Assembly (NCBI RefSeq): GCF_000374165.1
Contig: NZ_KB893740.1
Location: 268-53,829, forward strand
Reading direction: 5' to 3'
DNA length: 53,562 bases
Source: Parafrankia elaeagni
GTDB lineage: Bacteria > Actinomycetota > Actinomycetes > Frankiales > Frankiaceae
The notes under the pieces were generated by a model. It was given only the letters and a program-made list of their open reading frames with translations, made no database searches and was not told the DNA's origin. A program made the position numbers and the translations under genes. Positions 42,987-50,576 of this stretch are shown in pieces. Position 1 is the stretch's first letter, and each line of letters begins with the position of its first letter.

Positions 42987-43221
42987 CTCGGTGCTCGGTG
43001 CTCGGTGCTCGGTGGACTTGGCGCCCTGGTCAGGGAATTTCGTAATCGTCTGTGGTGCTTGCGCGTGCCGGAGAACGCCCGTTGCGGCAACCCGGGTGCT
43101 TCGCTGGTCCGGCTGCCTCGGCCGTCGCTCGCTCGGCAATCCGGCCCGAATGTAAAAACATCCTTCGCCCCCGACGATGCGACGGATCGCCTCCGCTATC
43201 AATCTAGTAGAATCGAGTAAA

Positions 43222-44052
43222 ATGAGAGCAGCCCGGAACCTTGGCCTAGATATGCGGTCGCGGCAGCTGCGCCGCTGCGGACTGTGCGGAAACACCTCGA
43301 TCCTCACCCGGAGTCATGTCCCGCCGCAGACGGCCGGAAATGATGCTGGGGTCTCGCGCATGGCGATCGTAGAAGACGGGAAACGGGCATTCCTGGGTCG
43401 ACGCTCCGATGGTGGACTGTGGGTACGCGGGCTCTGCGGAGATTGCAATAACTTGGGAGGACGTCGCTATGATACTGCTTACGGAGATTTCGCTAAAGCG
43501 CTCCGCCCCTACGGCGGTGCGGCCAGACATCTCCTCGTAGAAAGAAATTCTGCCCCTGCGGTTCTCTTTGCTCCTGGCTTGGTATCGCGTGCAATCCTGC
43601 ACGGTATGCACGCGCTTAGCCCTCATCTCAGAGAGAAATTTCCGATCCTGGCAGATCAACTCGCGGCTGACGAGGAAGCGGTGCGGTTGCCTCCCGGGCT
43701 TCGACTCAGAGTTGCGTTGACCTATGGGTTGACGGCGCGGGTCTCGGGAGCTGTTCACGCTCAGCGAGTGCTTGACCTAAGGGAAACCTATTATGTGTTC
43801 GCCGAGGTTTTCTTTCCTCCTCTTGCGTGGGCCCTGTGCCCACCGCATCACGAGTCTATTCTCGATCGCGAGCGGTGGGTGGACGCAACAGATTGGGTCA
43901 GATATAGCCGAGAAAGAACTTCGGTGGACCTCCGAAACATAGCCTCCGGAGTCCCGATCGTTCAGCATCCGCTGCACCAGAATCCTGATGATTGGGTCTA
44001 CATGTTTTCAGACAAGATCACTCCGCTACTCGAAGGAAGGTTGCCCCACTGA
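43222..44052 (+). CDS. Low-GC protein with CxxC-type HNH-like zinc motif
   Basis: 276 residues from ATG 43222 (upstream frame open to 43177). CGLCGNTSILTRSHVPPQ near the start and GLCGDCNNLGGRRYD about 55 residues later form the four-Cys plus SHV pattern of treble-clef/HNH nucleases. The remainder (about 190 residues) has no motif I recognise. Codon use and GC content are clearly lower than the flanking genes, so it was acquired separately. It is bracketed by repeat sites D and C. A nuclease effector, for example for phage defence, is possible; the catalytic His is not certain. Confidence 0.65.
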   Translation: MRAARNLGLDMRSRQLRRCGLCGNTSILTRSHVPPQTAGNDAGVSRMAIVEDGKRAFLGRRSDGGLWVRGLCGDCNNLGGRRYDTAYGDFAKALRPYGGAARHLLVERNSAPAVLFAPGLVSRAILHGMHALSPHLREKFPILADQLAADEEAVRLPPGLRLRVALTYGLTARVSGAVHAQRVLDLRETYYVFAEVFFPPLAWALCPPHHESILDRERWVDATDWVRYSRERTSVDLRNIASGVPIVQHPLHQNPDDWVYMFSDKITPLLEGRLPH

Positions 44053-44403
44053 AGGGGGCTAGAAGCCTTCGCGGACCACTGCTCCGGTACGCGGAAGCCG
44101 GCACACCACCAAGTTCCGCTGGTCGAGACGCGGCATCGGCTGGTCAGGACCATCACCGCTGCGCCGGCCAGGAGACTCGGTCAGCGTGACGCAGGACAGC
44201 CTTCCATGATCAGCGCATACTCATACTTTGAATAACAATACTCCGCCAGTCAACTGCGATTTATGTAGCTTCCTATAAGAGACGCCGTTTTCTCGGATGA
44301 GTTGTCGTCCGCTTGCCGTGTCCGAAATCTCGACGAGAAGGCGGTAAGCGTGTCGCCGGGCGCCTGATGCGACGATGATGGCCCGAGCGCCAACGTGAGG
44401 TCG
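44053..44403. other. Gene-free junction with site C
   Basis: About 350 bp with low GC around 44210-44300. No gene seen; carries site C at 44264. Confidence 0.5.
44264..44305 (+). repeat. Dispersed site C
   Basis: TGTAGCTTCCTATAAG at 44264 and TTTTCTCGGATG with TTCTC at 44290; again 20 bp between the two cores (the first core is TTCCT). Confidence 0.65.
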
Positions 44404-44575
44404 TCAGGTGCCGATCCCCCGTGCGACGGTGCCGGTGTAGTGGCCCTGTCCGTCGAGGTTCCAGGCGATGATCCTGCGCGGTTGGATGCGGAGCACCTCG
44501 TTGGTGTCCTCCATCAGTGGCTGCTGAACGACGAGACTCTCGATGTTGCCGCGGATCTCCAGGCTGCGGCTCGGT
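44404..44575 (-). pseudogene. PPOX-class (pyridoxamine 5'-phosphate oxidase-like) protein, C-terminal remnant
   Basis: The minus strand reads SRSLEIRGNIESLV, a helix with EDTNEVLRIQPRRIIAWNLD, and a short tail to TGA at 44404. This matches the C-terminus of F420/FMN-dependent PPOX-type flavin proteins, where EIRG and RRIxxWxLD are conserved. An in-frame stop lies just upstream and no N-terminal half is found, so it is a remnant. Not a shadow frame: the plus strand here has no meaningful translation. Confidence 0.6.
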
Positions 44576-44638
44576 CTGGCTTCCGGGCCCTACCGACTCC
44601 TCGGATGTGCCCCTCGGGCCCGCGGTCGTGCTCGACCT

Positions 44639-45130
44639 TCACGTCCATGGCAGACGGATGGGACGCAGCGGTAGATCACCGGCTAACAACCGTCCTGCCA
44701 GCCCGGCCAGGCCGACGGGAAAGATCAGGTCGCCGGTGGTGTGCAGGTCGACAACGCTCCACCAACGATGTTCGAGAAGGTCGCGGCGTTCATCGTCGTC
44801 CTGGCCTGACAGGTCGATGTCAGATGAGGTCGTGCGGGAAAAGAAGTACCAGTTCGTCGTGACGAACACGCTGCCGTGCGCGTGCCACTCGCCGGAGTCG
44901 AGCGCGATCGGGCGTCCGATCTCGGCATGGGACAGCAGGTGTCCGGTCTCTTCCGCCAGCTCCCGCAGTGCGGTCTGCGCCGGGCTCTCACCAGGGTCGA
45001 TGGCGCCACCTGGAGTCAGCCATCCTTCCTGCGCCCAAGGCTCCGGCAGGTGGTGCCGGAACAGCAGCAGCCGATCGTCCGGACCCGCCAGGATGATCCG
45101 GGCGGTATCGCGGCGGGTCGGCGTGGTCAT
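44639..45130 (-). CDS. NUDIX hydrolase
   Basis: 163 residues from ATG 45130. The full Nudix box GGAIDPGESPAQTALRELAE followed by ETG is present after WLTPGG, so the metal-dependent pyrophosphohydrolase site is intact. The N-terminal strand RIILAGPDDRLLLFRHHLP and the later WWSVVDLHTTG fit the fold. The substrate (nucleotide or nucleotide-sugar) cannot be told. The frame stays open to 45247, but that extension is not family-like. It lies next to the PPOX remnant between site C and a degenerate inverted site near 45300. Confidence 0.88.
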   Translation of the reverse strand: MTTPTRRDTARIILAGPDDRLLLFRHHLPEPWAQEGWLTPGGAIDPGESPAQTALRELAEETGHLLSHAEIGRPIALDSGEWHAHGSVFVTTNWYFFSRTTSSDIDLSGQDDDERRDLLEHRWWSVVDLHTTGDLIFPVGLAGLAGRLLAGDLPLRPIRLPWT

Positions 45131-45436
45131 GGCCGCCGAGCATAACCGGGGTCGGGCGCCGCCACATGCCAGCAGCGGCATGGCCATCCCGACGCCTGCC
45201 GAGGGAAACGACAGATCGGTGAGACACCGCCAACGATAGATCGACAAGAACGGCCATGAAATCTTTGGCCGGCGGGAAGTAGAACGACAACAAGAATGAT
45301 AACCTACAGGCGCCGCATGCGCATTCGACGCGGCGCTGACAAAGACGTGGGAAAGAAACGCCTCTGCCGGCCAGATAGCCGGCGTGGGCGGTCCCGAGCC
45401 GGCAGCTCGATGTCCGGATTCAAGCGGTGGCAGTCG
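45131..45436. other. Gene-free spacer with a degenerate inverted repeat site
   Basis: About 300 bp, less GC-rich at 45240-45310. The minus strand at 45308-45276 reads TGTAGGTTATCATTC then GTTCTAC, resembling sites A-D but with 18-bp spacing and changes. No gene seen. Confidence 0.35.
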
Positions 45437-46174
45437 TCAATGCCTTTTCGGCAGGCGGTTGGGAGCCGGCGTGATCAGGGAGAGGGTGACGAGATCGAGC
45501 GCGTTGCGGCCGGCGCGGTCCAGTCCGGCGGCGACGCGCTCGAAACTTTCTCGCGGGTCGGCCCCGGGCGGTGGGCCGGGAACCTTGTGATCGCCCGCGG
45601 GGTTGAGGATCGCCTGCTGGAGGGATGCGATGTTGTCCAGCAGGCTGCGGACGCCGTGGAGGAGGTCGGCGCGGGTCGTGTCCGCGTCCCTGGCCGCGGT
45701 CGTGGCGAGATCTGCGGCGGCCAGCCCGGGGATGGTGTTGTCGCCGAGGTCGCGTGCGAGACGGCGAGCCGCGTGGGCCAGCAGGTAGAGGAGCCTGACG
45801 GCCTCGGTGTGCCCTGCGATCCCCGTCAGGTCGGGGTCGTGCAGCGCCCGGTGCAGAGCGAGGGCGTGGGAGGCGACGCGTGCGCTGGCCGGCGCGAGCG
45901 GTGCCCGGTCGAGGGTCCAGGTGACTCGGCTGCTGTAGAAGCCGAGACCCGCGATGCCGCCGAGTATCGCCAGTCCACCCGTCGCGAAGCCGCGGATGTC
46001 GCCAGGAGGGGTGATGAACGGTGGCCACACGATCGCGCACGCGACCGCGGGAAGCATGAGCAGCAGCTGGGCGACGATCGGGATCAGCAGTCGGCGACGC
46101 TGGTAACGCCGGGCCGCCCGCAGGACCCGCCCGTCGATGGTCAGCACGTTCTCAAGCACCTCCTCCCGCACCAC
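45437..46174 (-). CDS. Two-transmembrane-segment protein of unknown function
   Basis: About 245 residues from GTG 46174. After a charged N-terminus (REEVLENVLTIDGRVLRAAR) come two hydrophobic segments (LLIPIVAQLLLMLPAVACAI and FATGGLAILGGIAGLGFYSS), then a long helical soluble part (LAHAARRLARDLGDN, TTRADLLHGVRSLLDNIASL) and a C-terminus predicted cytoplasmic. I do not recognise the family. The start is uncertain; the frame runs open far upstream, but that part is antisense to the BldD-like gene. It is downstream of, and codirectional with, that gene. Confidence 0.6.
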   Translation of the reverse strand: MVREEVLENVLTIDGRVLRAARRYQRRRLLIPIVAQLLLMLPAVACAIVWPPFITPPGDIRGFATGGLAILGGIAGLGFYSSRVTWTLDRAPLAPASARVASHALALHRALHDPDLTGIAGHTEAVRLLYLLAHAARRLARDLGDNTIPGLAAADLATTAARDADTTRADLLHGVRSLLDNIASLQQAILNPAGDHKVPGPPPGADPRESFERVAAGLDRAGRNALDLVTLSLITPAPNRLPKRH

Positions 46175-46295
46175 GGCGTCCGTCAACGCCGGGACGAACG
46201 GCAGCCACGCGGCTCCGGGGAAACACCGCCGGCCCTCACCGTTCGATGATGACCAGGGCGGCGCCGGCGGTCGCGTGGAGGTTGTTCGCGTTTGC

Positions 46296-46327
46296 GCGTC
46301 CTCCCGCCGAGTACGACGGGAGGACGC
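46296..46327. terminator. 11-bp perfect hairpin between two leftward genes
   Basis: GCGTCCTCCCG and its exact complement flank a 10-base loop, just past the end of the BldD-like gene. No T-tract follows on either strand; it may be an intrinsic terminator or a processing hairpin. Confidence 0.5.
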
Positions 46328-46344
46328 GGTGGATGCCGGCTGGA

Positions 46345-46863
46345 TCACGGCCCCTGCGTTCCTGCTGTGTCGGAGGTGCTCGTGGGGTCGAGGACCTTCC
46401 ACTGCTGGAGCATGTCGAGGAGTTGGTCGCGGCTGAGGGTGTAGAGGGTGGTGAGGGTGCGTAGGTCTCCTTCGCGGATCGAGAGGACGCGGCCGGCGTA
46501 GTCGTCGCGTTCCCGCTGGATCTGGGCGACCCAGCGGCGCAGCGGCCCGGCGTCGGCGGCGGGCACGTGGGCCAGGGCGGGCAGGTTGAGCACGACACGG
46601 GCGGCCTGCGGTGGGAGGGATTCGGCTTGTCCGCCGGGCAGCAGGGTGTGGATGGGGACGCCGTAGAAGTCGGCGAGCGCGGCGAGCCTCCCGATGCTGA
46701 TCATGCGGTCGCCGCGTTCGTAGGAGCCGAGTGCTGCGACCTTCCACTCGCCGTCCGAGCGGGTCTCGACCTGCTGAAGGGAGTGGCCTTGCTGGGTGCG
46801 GATGGCGCGCAGTCGGGCGCCCACCTCGCGGGCATAGGAGCGGTTGTCGCTGGTCGTGGACAT
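46345..46863 (-). CDS. BldD-like XRE regulator with c-di-GMP-binding signature
   Basis: 172 residues, with GGGAGGAAGC before ATG 46863. The N-terminal DNA-binding domain (GARLRAIRTQQGHSLQQVE, then ALGSYERGDR and ALADFYGVPIHTLLPGG) closely follows BldD. The C-terminal domain contains RDD, eight residues, then REGD (R119-x-D121 ... R130-x-x-D133), the exact RxD-x8-RxxD signature through which Streptomyces BldD binds tetrameric c-di-GMP and dimerises. BldD is a chromosomal master repressor of development; finding a copy on a conjugative element suggests control of element genes by c-di-GMP, or interference with host BldD. Position upstream of the two-TM gene suggests co-transcription, apart from the hairpin between them. 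Confidence 0.88.
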   Translation of the reverse strand: MSTTSDNRSYAREVGARLRAIRTQQGHSLQQVETRSDGEWKVAALGSYERGDRMISIGRLAALADFYGVPIHTLLPGGQAESLPPQAARVVLNLPALAHVPAADAGPLRRWVAQIQRERDDYAGRVLSIREGDLRTLTTLYTLSRDQLLDMLQQWKVLDPTSTSDTAGTQGP

Positions 46864-47153
46864 GCTTCCTCCCTGTGGATGGGTGGAACGGGAACGGGTG
46901 TGGGAAAGGTCGGGGTCCGTGTCCCTGCGCCACGCCGGACTGGGGGCTTCGGCCTGCGGCCGGGATCGCGGTCGGGTCCGGGGTGGGCTGCGCGGGTGCC
47001 AGTGATCAGTCCGGCAGTCCAGCCGTGCGGTGCGGCCGGAGTCGCAGGGACGCGGCCGGACAAGTACGGGCTGGGCAGAATCGCGACAGCCCCACTGGGG
47101 AAGCAGGGAGGGATTCGAGGGGGCCGCGCGACGTGGCTGGTGCCGGTCCTGTC
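46864..47153. other. Upstream region of the BldD-like gene
   Basis: About 290 bp with no gene; open frames are antisense-type nonsense. A run ACCCGTTCCCGTTCC on the minus strand near 46880-46896 is a small direct repeat (CCGTTCC twice) close to the ribosome site. Confidence 0.35.
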
Positions 47154-48050
47154 CTACGGAGTGCCGGTGACGGCGGGGGCGGCGCCTTCGTCGAAGGGGA
47201 GATCGTCGTAGGGGTATCGGGGTGCGGCGGCCGGGTCGATGCCGTGGTCGGCGATGCGGGTGGCGCAAGCGATGGTGAAGACGCTGCCGTCGGGATAGCG
47301 GTGCTGGTAGGCGTTGAGGCCGACGGGTCGGATGGCGGTGGCGCGCAGTCCGGTGAAAGTGGCGTGGTAGCCGCGCAGCCACCGGGTGGCGGCGTGGCGG
47401 CTGCTGGTGCGGCGCAGGAGGCGGGTGCCGTCGAGGACGAGCCATCCGGTGTGGGGCCAGCCGTGCACGACGCGGTGTTCGATGATCCATCGGCGTGCCT
47501 GATGGCGGCTGCGGAACCGCCGAGGGGCGTGCGTGTCGGCGTCGTCGAGGTCGGCGAGGAACCCGTCGGTACGGGTGTGGATCGTGCCGGCGGGCCGCCA
47601 GCGGCCGGTCGGGGCGGCGAGGAGAACCCGCCACGTCTCGTGGTCGGCGGGGCCTATCCGTCGGCGGTCGCGGCGCAGACGTGCGGTCGCGAGCGCGGTG
47701 GTGTGGGCGTGGTCCCAGGCGTGGAACCGGGCAAGTCCGATGGTGTCCGCGGTGCTGATCGTGCGTCCGGTCGGGTCGGCCGCGGTGACCTGGCCGGGAC
47801 CGGTCGACGTGGCGGTGAGGTGGTAGCCGGGCGGGTCCCCGTCGAGCGGGTGCAGGACGGCCGTGCGGGCGCAGCGCCGGCAGACGGGTGCGGTGGGGCC
47901 TGGTTGGTCCGAGGGACTCTGTTCGCGGAAGGGGCGACCGCAGAGGGCCACGGTCATCCCGGTAAGCGTCAGGTGGATCAGCCGAGAACGGGAAGAGACT
48001 CGAAGCATCGTGTACTGCTCCGATGGTGAACAGTGAACGAAGGGGGACAT
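47154..48050 (-). CDS. Mobile-element protein of unknown function with CxxC-like motif
   Basis: 298 residues from ATG 48050 (GGAG six bases upstream); an internal ATG at 48008 also has a GGAG. LTLTGMTVALCGRPF and APVCRRCARTAVL near the N-terminus give a possible three- or four-Cys metal site. The middle has ARFHAWDHAHTTALATARL and a basic Arg-rich stretch (RRRIGPADHETWRVLLAAPT), and later FRSRHQARRWIIEHRVVHGW and FTGLRATAIRPVGLNAYQHR. No family recognised; the basic character suggests nucleic-acid contact. The C-terminus is acidic (YDDLPFDEG). Confidence 0.65.
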   Translation of the reverse strand: MSPFVHCSPSEQYTMLRVSSRSRLIHLTLTGMTVALCGRPFREQSPSDQPGPTAPVCRRCARTAVLHPLDGDPPGYHLTATSTGPGQVTAADPTGRTISTADTIGLARFHAWDHAHTTALATARLRRDRRRIGPADHETWRVLLAAPTGRWRPAGTIHTRTDGFLADLDDADTHAPRRFRSRHQARRWIIEHRVVHGWPHTGWLVLDGTRLLRRTSSRHAATRWLRGYHATFTGLRATAIRPVGLNAYQHRYPDGSVFTIACATRIADHGIDPAAAPRYPYDDLPFDEGAAPAVTGTP

Positions 48051-48465
48051 GACGATCTCCGGCGGTGCTCGCGAAGGGCAAAGGCCAGCTCCGTGCGGCG
48101 CGTCGCTGTGCGGGGATGCCTCGGCGGTCCGGGGCCGGGTGTCGCCGATGGCGATATCGGCACGCGCCGCGTACTGGGTGCGGTCGGCGGCCTGCCCAGC
48201 AGAACGGCCGCGCCGGTCAGGGGACAGCTGCGGAAGAGCGGAACAGCGTCGTCGCTGCTGGCCCTTCACCTGGGAGTGGCCGTCCGAGAACCGGAGGACC
48301 TGCCGTCACCCGCTGCTACGCGGTCAAGCCTCGGGACGGGCACCCAGCGCACCCGGCTGGCTGCCTGGCCTCTGCCCGCAGCGCGACCCGGGTGGGACCG
48401 TGGCGAGCGCGCGGGGACATGCCGGCCCGACCGACGTACGCGAACAGTGCCCGGCGGGCGCTGGC
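48051..48465. other. Gap without a supportable gene
   Basis: About 415 bp. Open frames on the plus strand are Arg/Pro/Ala-rich artefacts without ribosome sites. Presumably the promoter region of the leftward gene ending at 47154. Confidence 0.4.
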
Positions 48466-48945
48466 CTAGTCGGCGGTGAGCAGGCGCAGCAGGCGGAGAC
48501 CGGGGAAGCCGCTGGTCGGCCTCGCCGGGAGGTGGAACGTGCTGGGCTCATCGAAGATCGGCTGGCCGGACGGCCGGCGGGTGTAGGGGGCCCAGCCGTA
48601 GTCGACGCCGTCGTCGGCGTCGTAGGCGGTCCAGACCACACATTCCTGTTCGCCGTCGCGCAGCGGCCGGACGGAGAAGGCGTGGGCTTGCAGGTTACCG
48701 GGGCTCATCTCGATGATCTGCGGGACGGCGAAGGTGAACCGGCGGGCGTGTAGGGCGTGGGCGTGGTCGGCGGCGCGGGTCTCGAAGTCGGTCCGGGCGT
48801 TCTCGCCGTGGATGTAGTCGTAGTCGGAGAGGATCTGGCGGCGGTCCCCGTCGAGGATGACGATGGCCGGGTAGTCGGTCATCCGGATGGATTGCTGGAC
48901 GCGGTCCACGACGTCGGTCACCAGGGTCCAGGTGGCGTCGTTCAT
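48466..48945 (-). CDS. Unknown protein, paralogue of the product at 49300-49830 (copy 1)
   Basis: 159 residues, GGAGGCCGCG before ATG 48945. By eye it aligns along its whole length with the gene at 49300-49830: PAIVILDGDRRQILSDYDYI against PAIAVLEGEPSRTLSNSAYL, FTFAVPQIIEM against VILAVPQISRP, YGWAPYTRRPSGQPIFDEPS against SGMVPYRRKRDGTPVFDAFD, and GLRLLRLLTAD against GLVLLRELLSE. No catalytic motif, signal or membrane segment. An alpha/beta soluble domain is likely. Two copies close together suggest partners or diversified effectors. Confidence 0.68.
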   Translation of the reverse strand: MNDATWTLVTDVVDRVQQSIRMTDYPAIVILDGDRRQILSDYDYIHGENARTDFETRAADHAHALHARRFTFAVPQIIEMSPGNLQAHAFSVRPLRDGEQECVVWTAYDADDGVDYGWAPYTRRPSGQPIFDEPSTFHLPARPTSGFPGLRLLRLLTAD

Positions 48946-49299
48946 CGCGGCCTCCAGTGGTCCAGGAATCCCGTTCCGGAGCCCAGAGCGGTGGAACGGC
49001 GGTCGGGGTGTGGACGGCTTGTGGGTGTGTCCACCGTATGCGGAGGTGCGTGGCCCGTCGCGGGTTGGCTGTGGCGTTCTGGTGGCGCGATGCCGGTCTG
49101 GGTGGACGGGGACAGTCCCTGTGGTTCGAGGTAGGACGGTGACGATGCGGATCGTCGCCGGCTGCGGGTGTGTGGTGACGGCCGTGGGCGCTGCCGGGCG
49201 GTTGGCAGGGGCGCGCTGGCCGGCGGACTGCCCGGCTGGTCGCCGCGGGCTGGCGGCGCGCGGACCTCGCGCTCGCGGGTTCCCGCCCGGTGGGGCAGG
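48946..49299. other. Gap between the two paralogous genes
   Basis: About 350 bp, GC-rich, no credible gene. Short plus-strand frames here lack ribosome sites and motifs. Confidence 0.4.
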
Positions 49300-49830
49300 T
49301 CAGGGACCGGTGCGTCGCAGCTTCTCGCTGAGTAGTTCTCGTAGCAGGACGAGGCCGGGGCCGCCGCCGACGTTCAGGGGGATGGAGAAGATGTAGTCCG
49401 AGTCGTCGAACGCGTCGAAGACGGGTGTGCCGTCGCGCTTGCGCCGGTAGGGGACCATCCCGGACTCGTGGCCTTCCTCCGTGTCCCAGAGCACCCACAG
49501 GATCACGTGCATCTCGCCGTCGTCCTCCAGCACGGGCCCGCCGGTGTAGGGGGAACGCAGCTGGACGGAGGTCTCGTCGTTGATGGTCTCGGGCCTGCTG
49601 ATCTGCGGGACGGCCAGGATCACACGGTCGAGGTTGATGTGTTTCGCTTCCTCGGCGACCTGCCGCTCGAACGCTTCCGCGCGGGCGGGGTCACGCAGGT
49701 AGGCCGAGTTACTCAGGGTGCGTGAGGGTTCTCCTTCCAGGACCGCGATCGCGGGTTGGTCGCCTTTCGTCAGGGCGTCCTGGACCTGCTTGACGGTCAT
49801 GTCGACCAGGACGTGGGACTCGAAGTTCAT
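49300..49830 (-). CDS. Unknown protein, paralogue of the product at 48466-48945 (copy 2)
   Basis: 176 residues, AAGGAC before ATG 49830. Shares the blocks listed for copy 1 and adds a more acidic middle (TGGPVLEDDGEMHVILWVLW) and a Lys/Arg C-terminus. The N-terminal VDMTVKQVQDALTKGDQPAI corresponds to VVDRVQQSIRMTDYPAI in copy 1. Function unknown. The genes are 354 bp apart, transcribed leftward, each with its own ribosome site. Confidence 0.68.
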   Translation of the reverse strand: MNFESHVLVDMTVKQVQDALTKGDQPAIAVLEGEPSRTLSNSAYLRDPARAEAFERQVAEEAKHINLDRVILAVPQISRPETINDETSVQLRSPYTGGPVLEDDGEMHVILWVLWDTEEGHESGMVPYRRKRDGTPVFDAFDDSDYIFSIPLNVGGGPGLVLLRELLSEKLRRTGP

Positions 49831-49993
49831 CGGCGGTGTCCTTCTACGGGGCGGGGTCGCAGCGGCAGCGCGGTCCGTCACCCGCGAGGGAAGTGCCGGA
49901 CCGCCTTCCCCACCAGTCTGATCGCGCCAGGCCGGCCGGCACCACACCGGGCGTGTTCGCCCTGGCCCGGCATCTCGTCTGCCCCGGCCAGGC

Positions 49994-50437
49994 TCAGCCT
50001 TCCGATCGTGTCTGGACCGTGGTGATGTGGCGTCCCGACCGGGCTACGCACCGGTCGATCTCGGCGCGCAGCCCGGTCGTGTCACCGTGGAGCGGCAGGT
50101 CGACGGGGCTGACGAGGGCCGGACCGTCGCGCTCGGCGTCGCTGACGCGCACGCGCCTGCTGCGTGGCGGGAGAGACGGTCGCCGTCGCCGCTTCGGGCA
50201 GGGTGCGGACGCGCACAGGGTGAGGTCCGCGAAGTCGATGCGCCCGATGATCTCCCGGGTCGGCCAGGTGATCAACAGGCCGCAGGTCAGGCAGCAGTAG
50301 TGGCCCCGCCAGCGGGCCGAGCTCGGGTCGATTTCCCGGCCCCGGTGGACCGGGACGAAGCCGTCGCCCCCTGGGCTGTTGCCGCATCGGCACAGCCAGG
50401 CATCATCCATGCCCGCGCGCGCAATGTATTCACGCAT
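49994..50437 (-). CDS. Zinc-ribbon protein
   Basis: 147 residues from ATG 50437. WLCRCGNSPGGDGFVPVHRG and, 25 residues on, HYCCLTCGLLITWPTREIIGR provide two Cys pairs (CRC and CLTC) of a zinc ribbon, a pattern common in small proteins of actinomycete mobile elements. A further pair (LCASAPCPKRRRR) and a basic stretch follow. Nucleic-acid binding is plausible, function unknown. A purine-rich GAGGAAGAGAG lies about 14 bases before the start, further than usual. Confidence 0.65.
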   Translation of the reverse strand: MREYIARAGMDDAWLCRCGNSPGGDGFVPVHRGREIDPSSARWRGHYCCLTCGLLITWPTREIIGRIDFADLTLCASAPCPKRRRRPSLPPRSRRVRVSDAERDGPALVSPVDLPLHGDTTGLRAEIDRCVARSGRHITTVQTRSEG

Positions 50438-50576
50438 GCTGATGGCTCTCTTCCTCGTGAAGGTGGTTGAGGGGAGGGAGGTGCAGGCCGCAGGCGAGAC
50501 ACCGCTCTGCCTGGCGGCGAGGGCGGTCGTGACAGCCGCCGCCGGCCGCCGAGGCGGTCGCGGGCGCCGGGGCGGT

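Larger units (their letters stand above)
42668..43221. other. Gene-free junction with sites B and D
   Basis: No convincing gene. It holds site B (42862), half-site D (42968) and a short tandem repeat GGTGCTC (42982-43010), and base composition drops toward the next gene. The frames at 42700-42960 lack family-like sequence. Confidence 0.5.

Noticed and set aside
42978-43015. Short repeats GGTGCTC suggesting a CRISPR-like array
   Set aside because: The units are 7 bp and adjoin without spacers; a simple tandem repeat.
45437-46933. 498-codon leftward frame
   Set aside because: Only the part after 46174 looks like protein; the N-terminal half is antisense to the BldD-like gene, and is Arg/Pro/His-rich.
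46345-48081. 578-codon leftward frame extending the BldD-like gene upstream
   Set aside because: Everything before the ATG at 46863 is low-complexity Arg/Pro sequence in the antisense or shadow frame of another gene; the ATG has a strong ribosome site.
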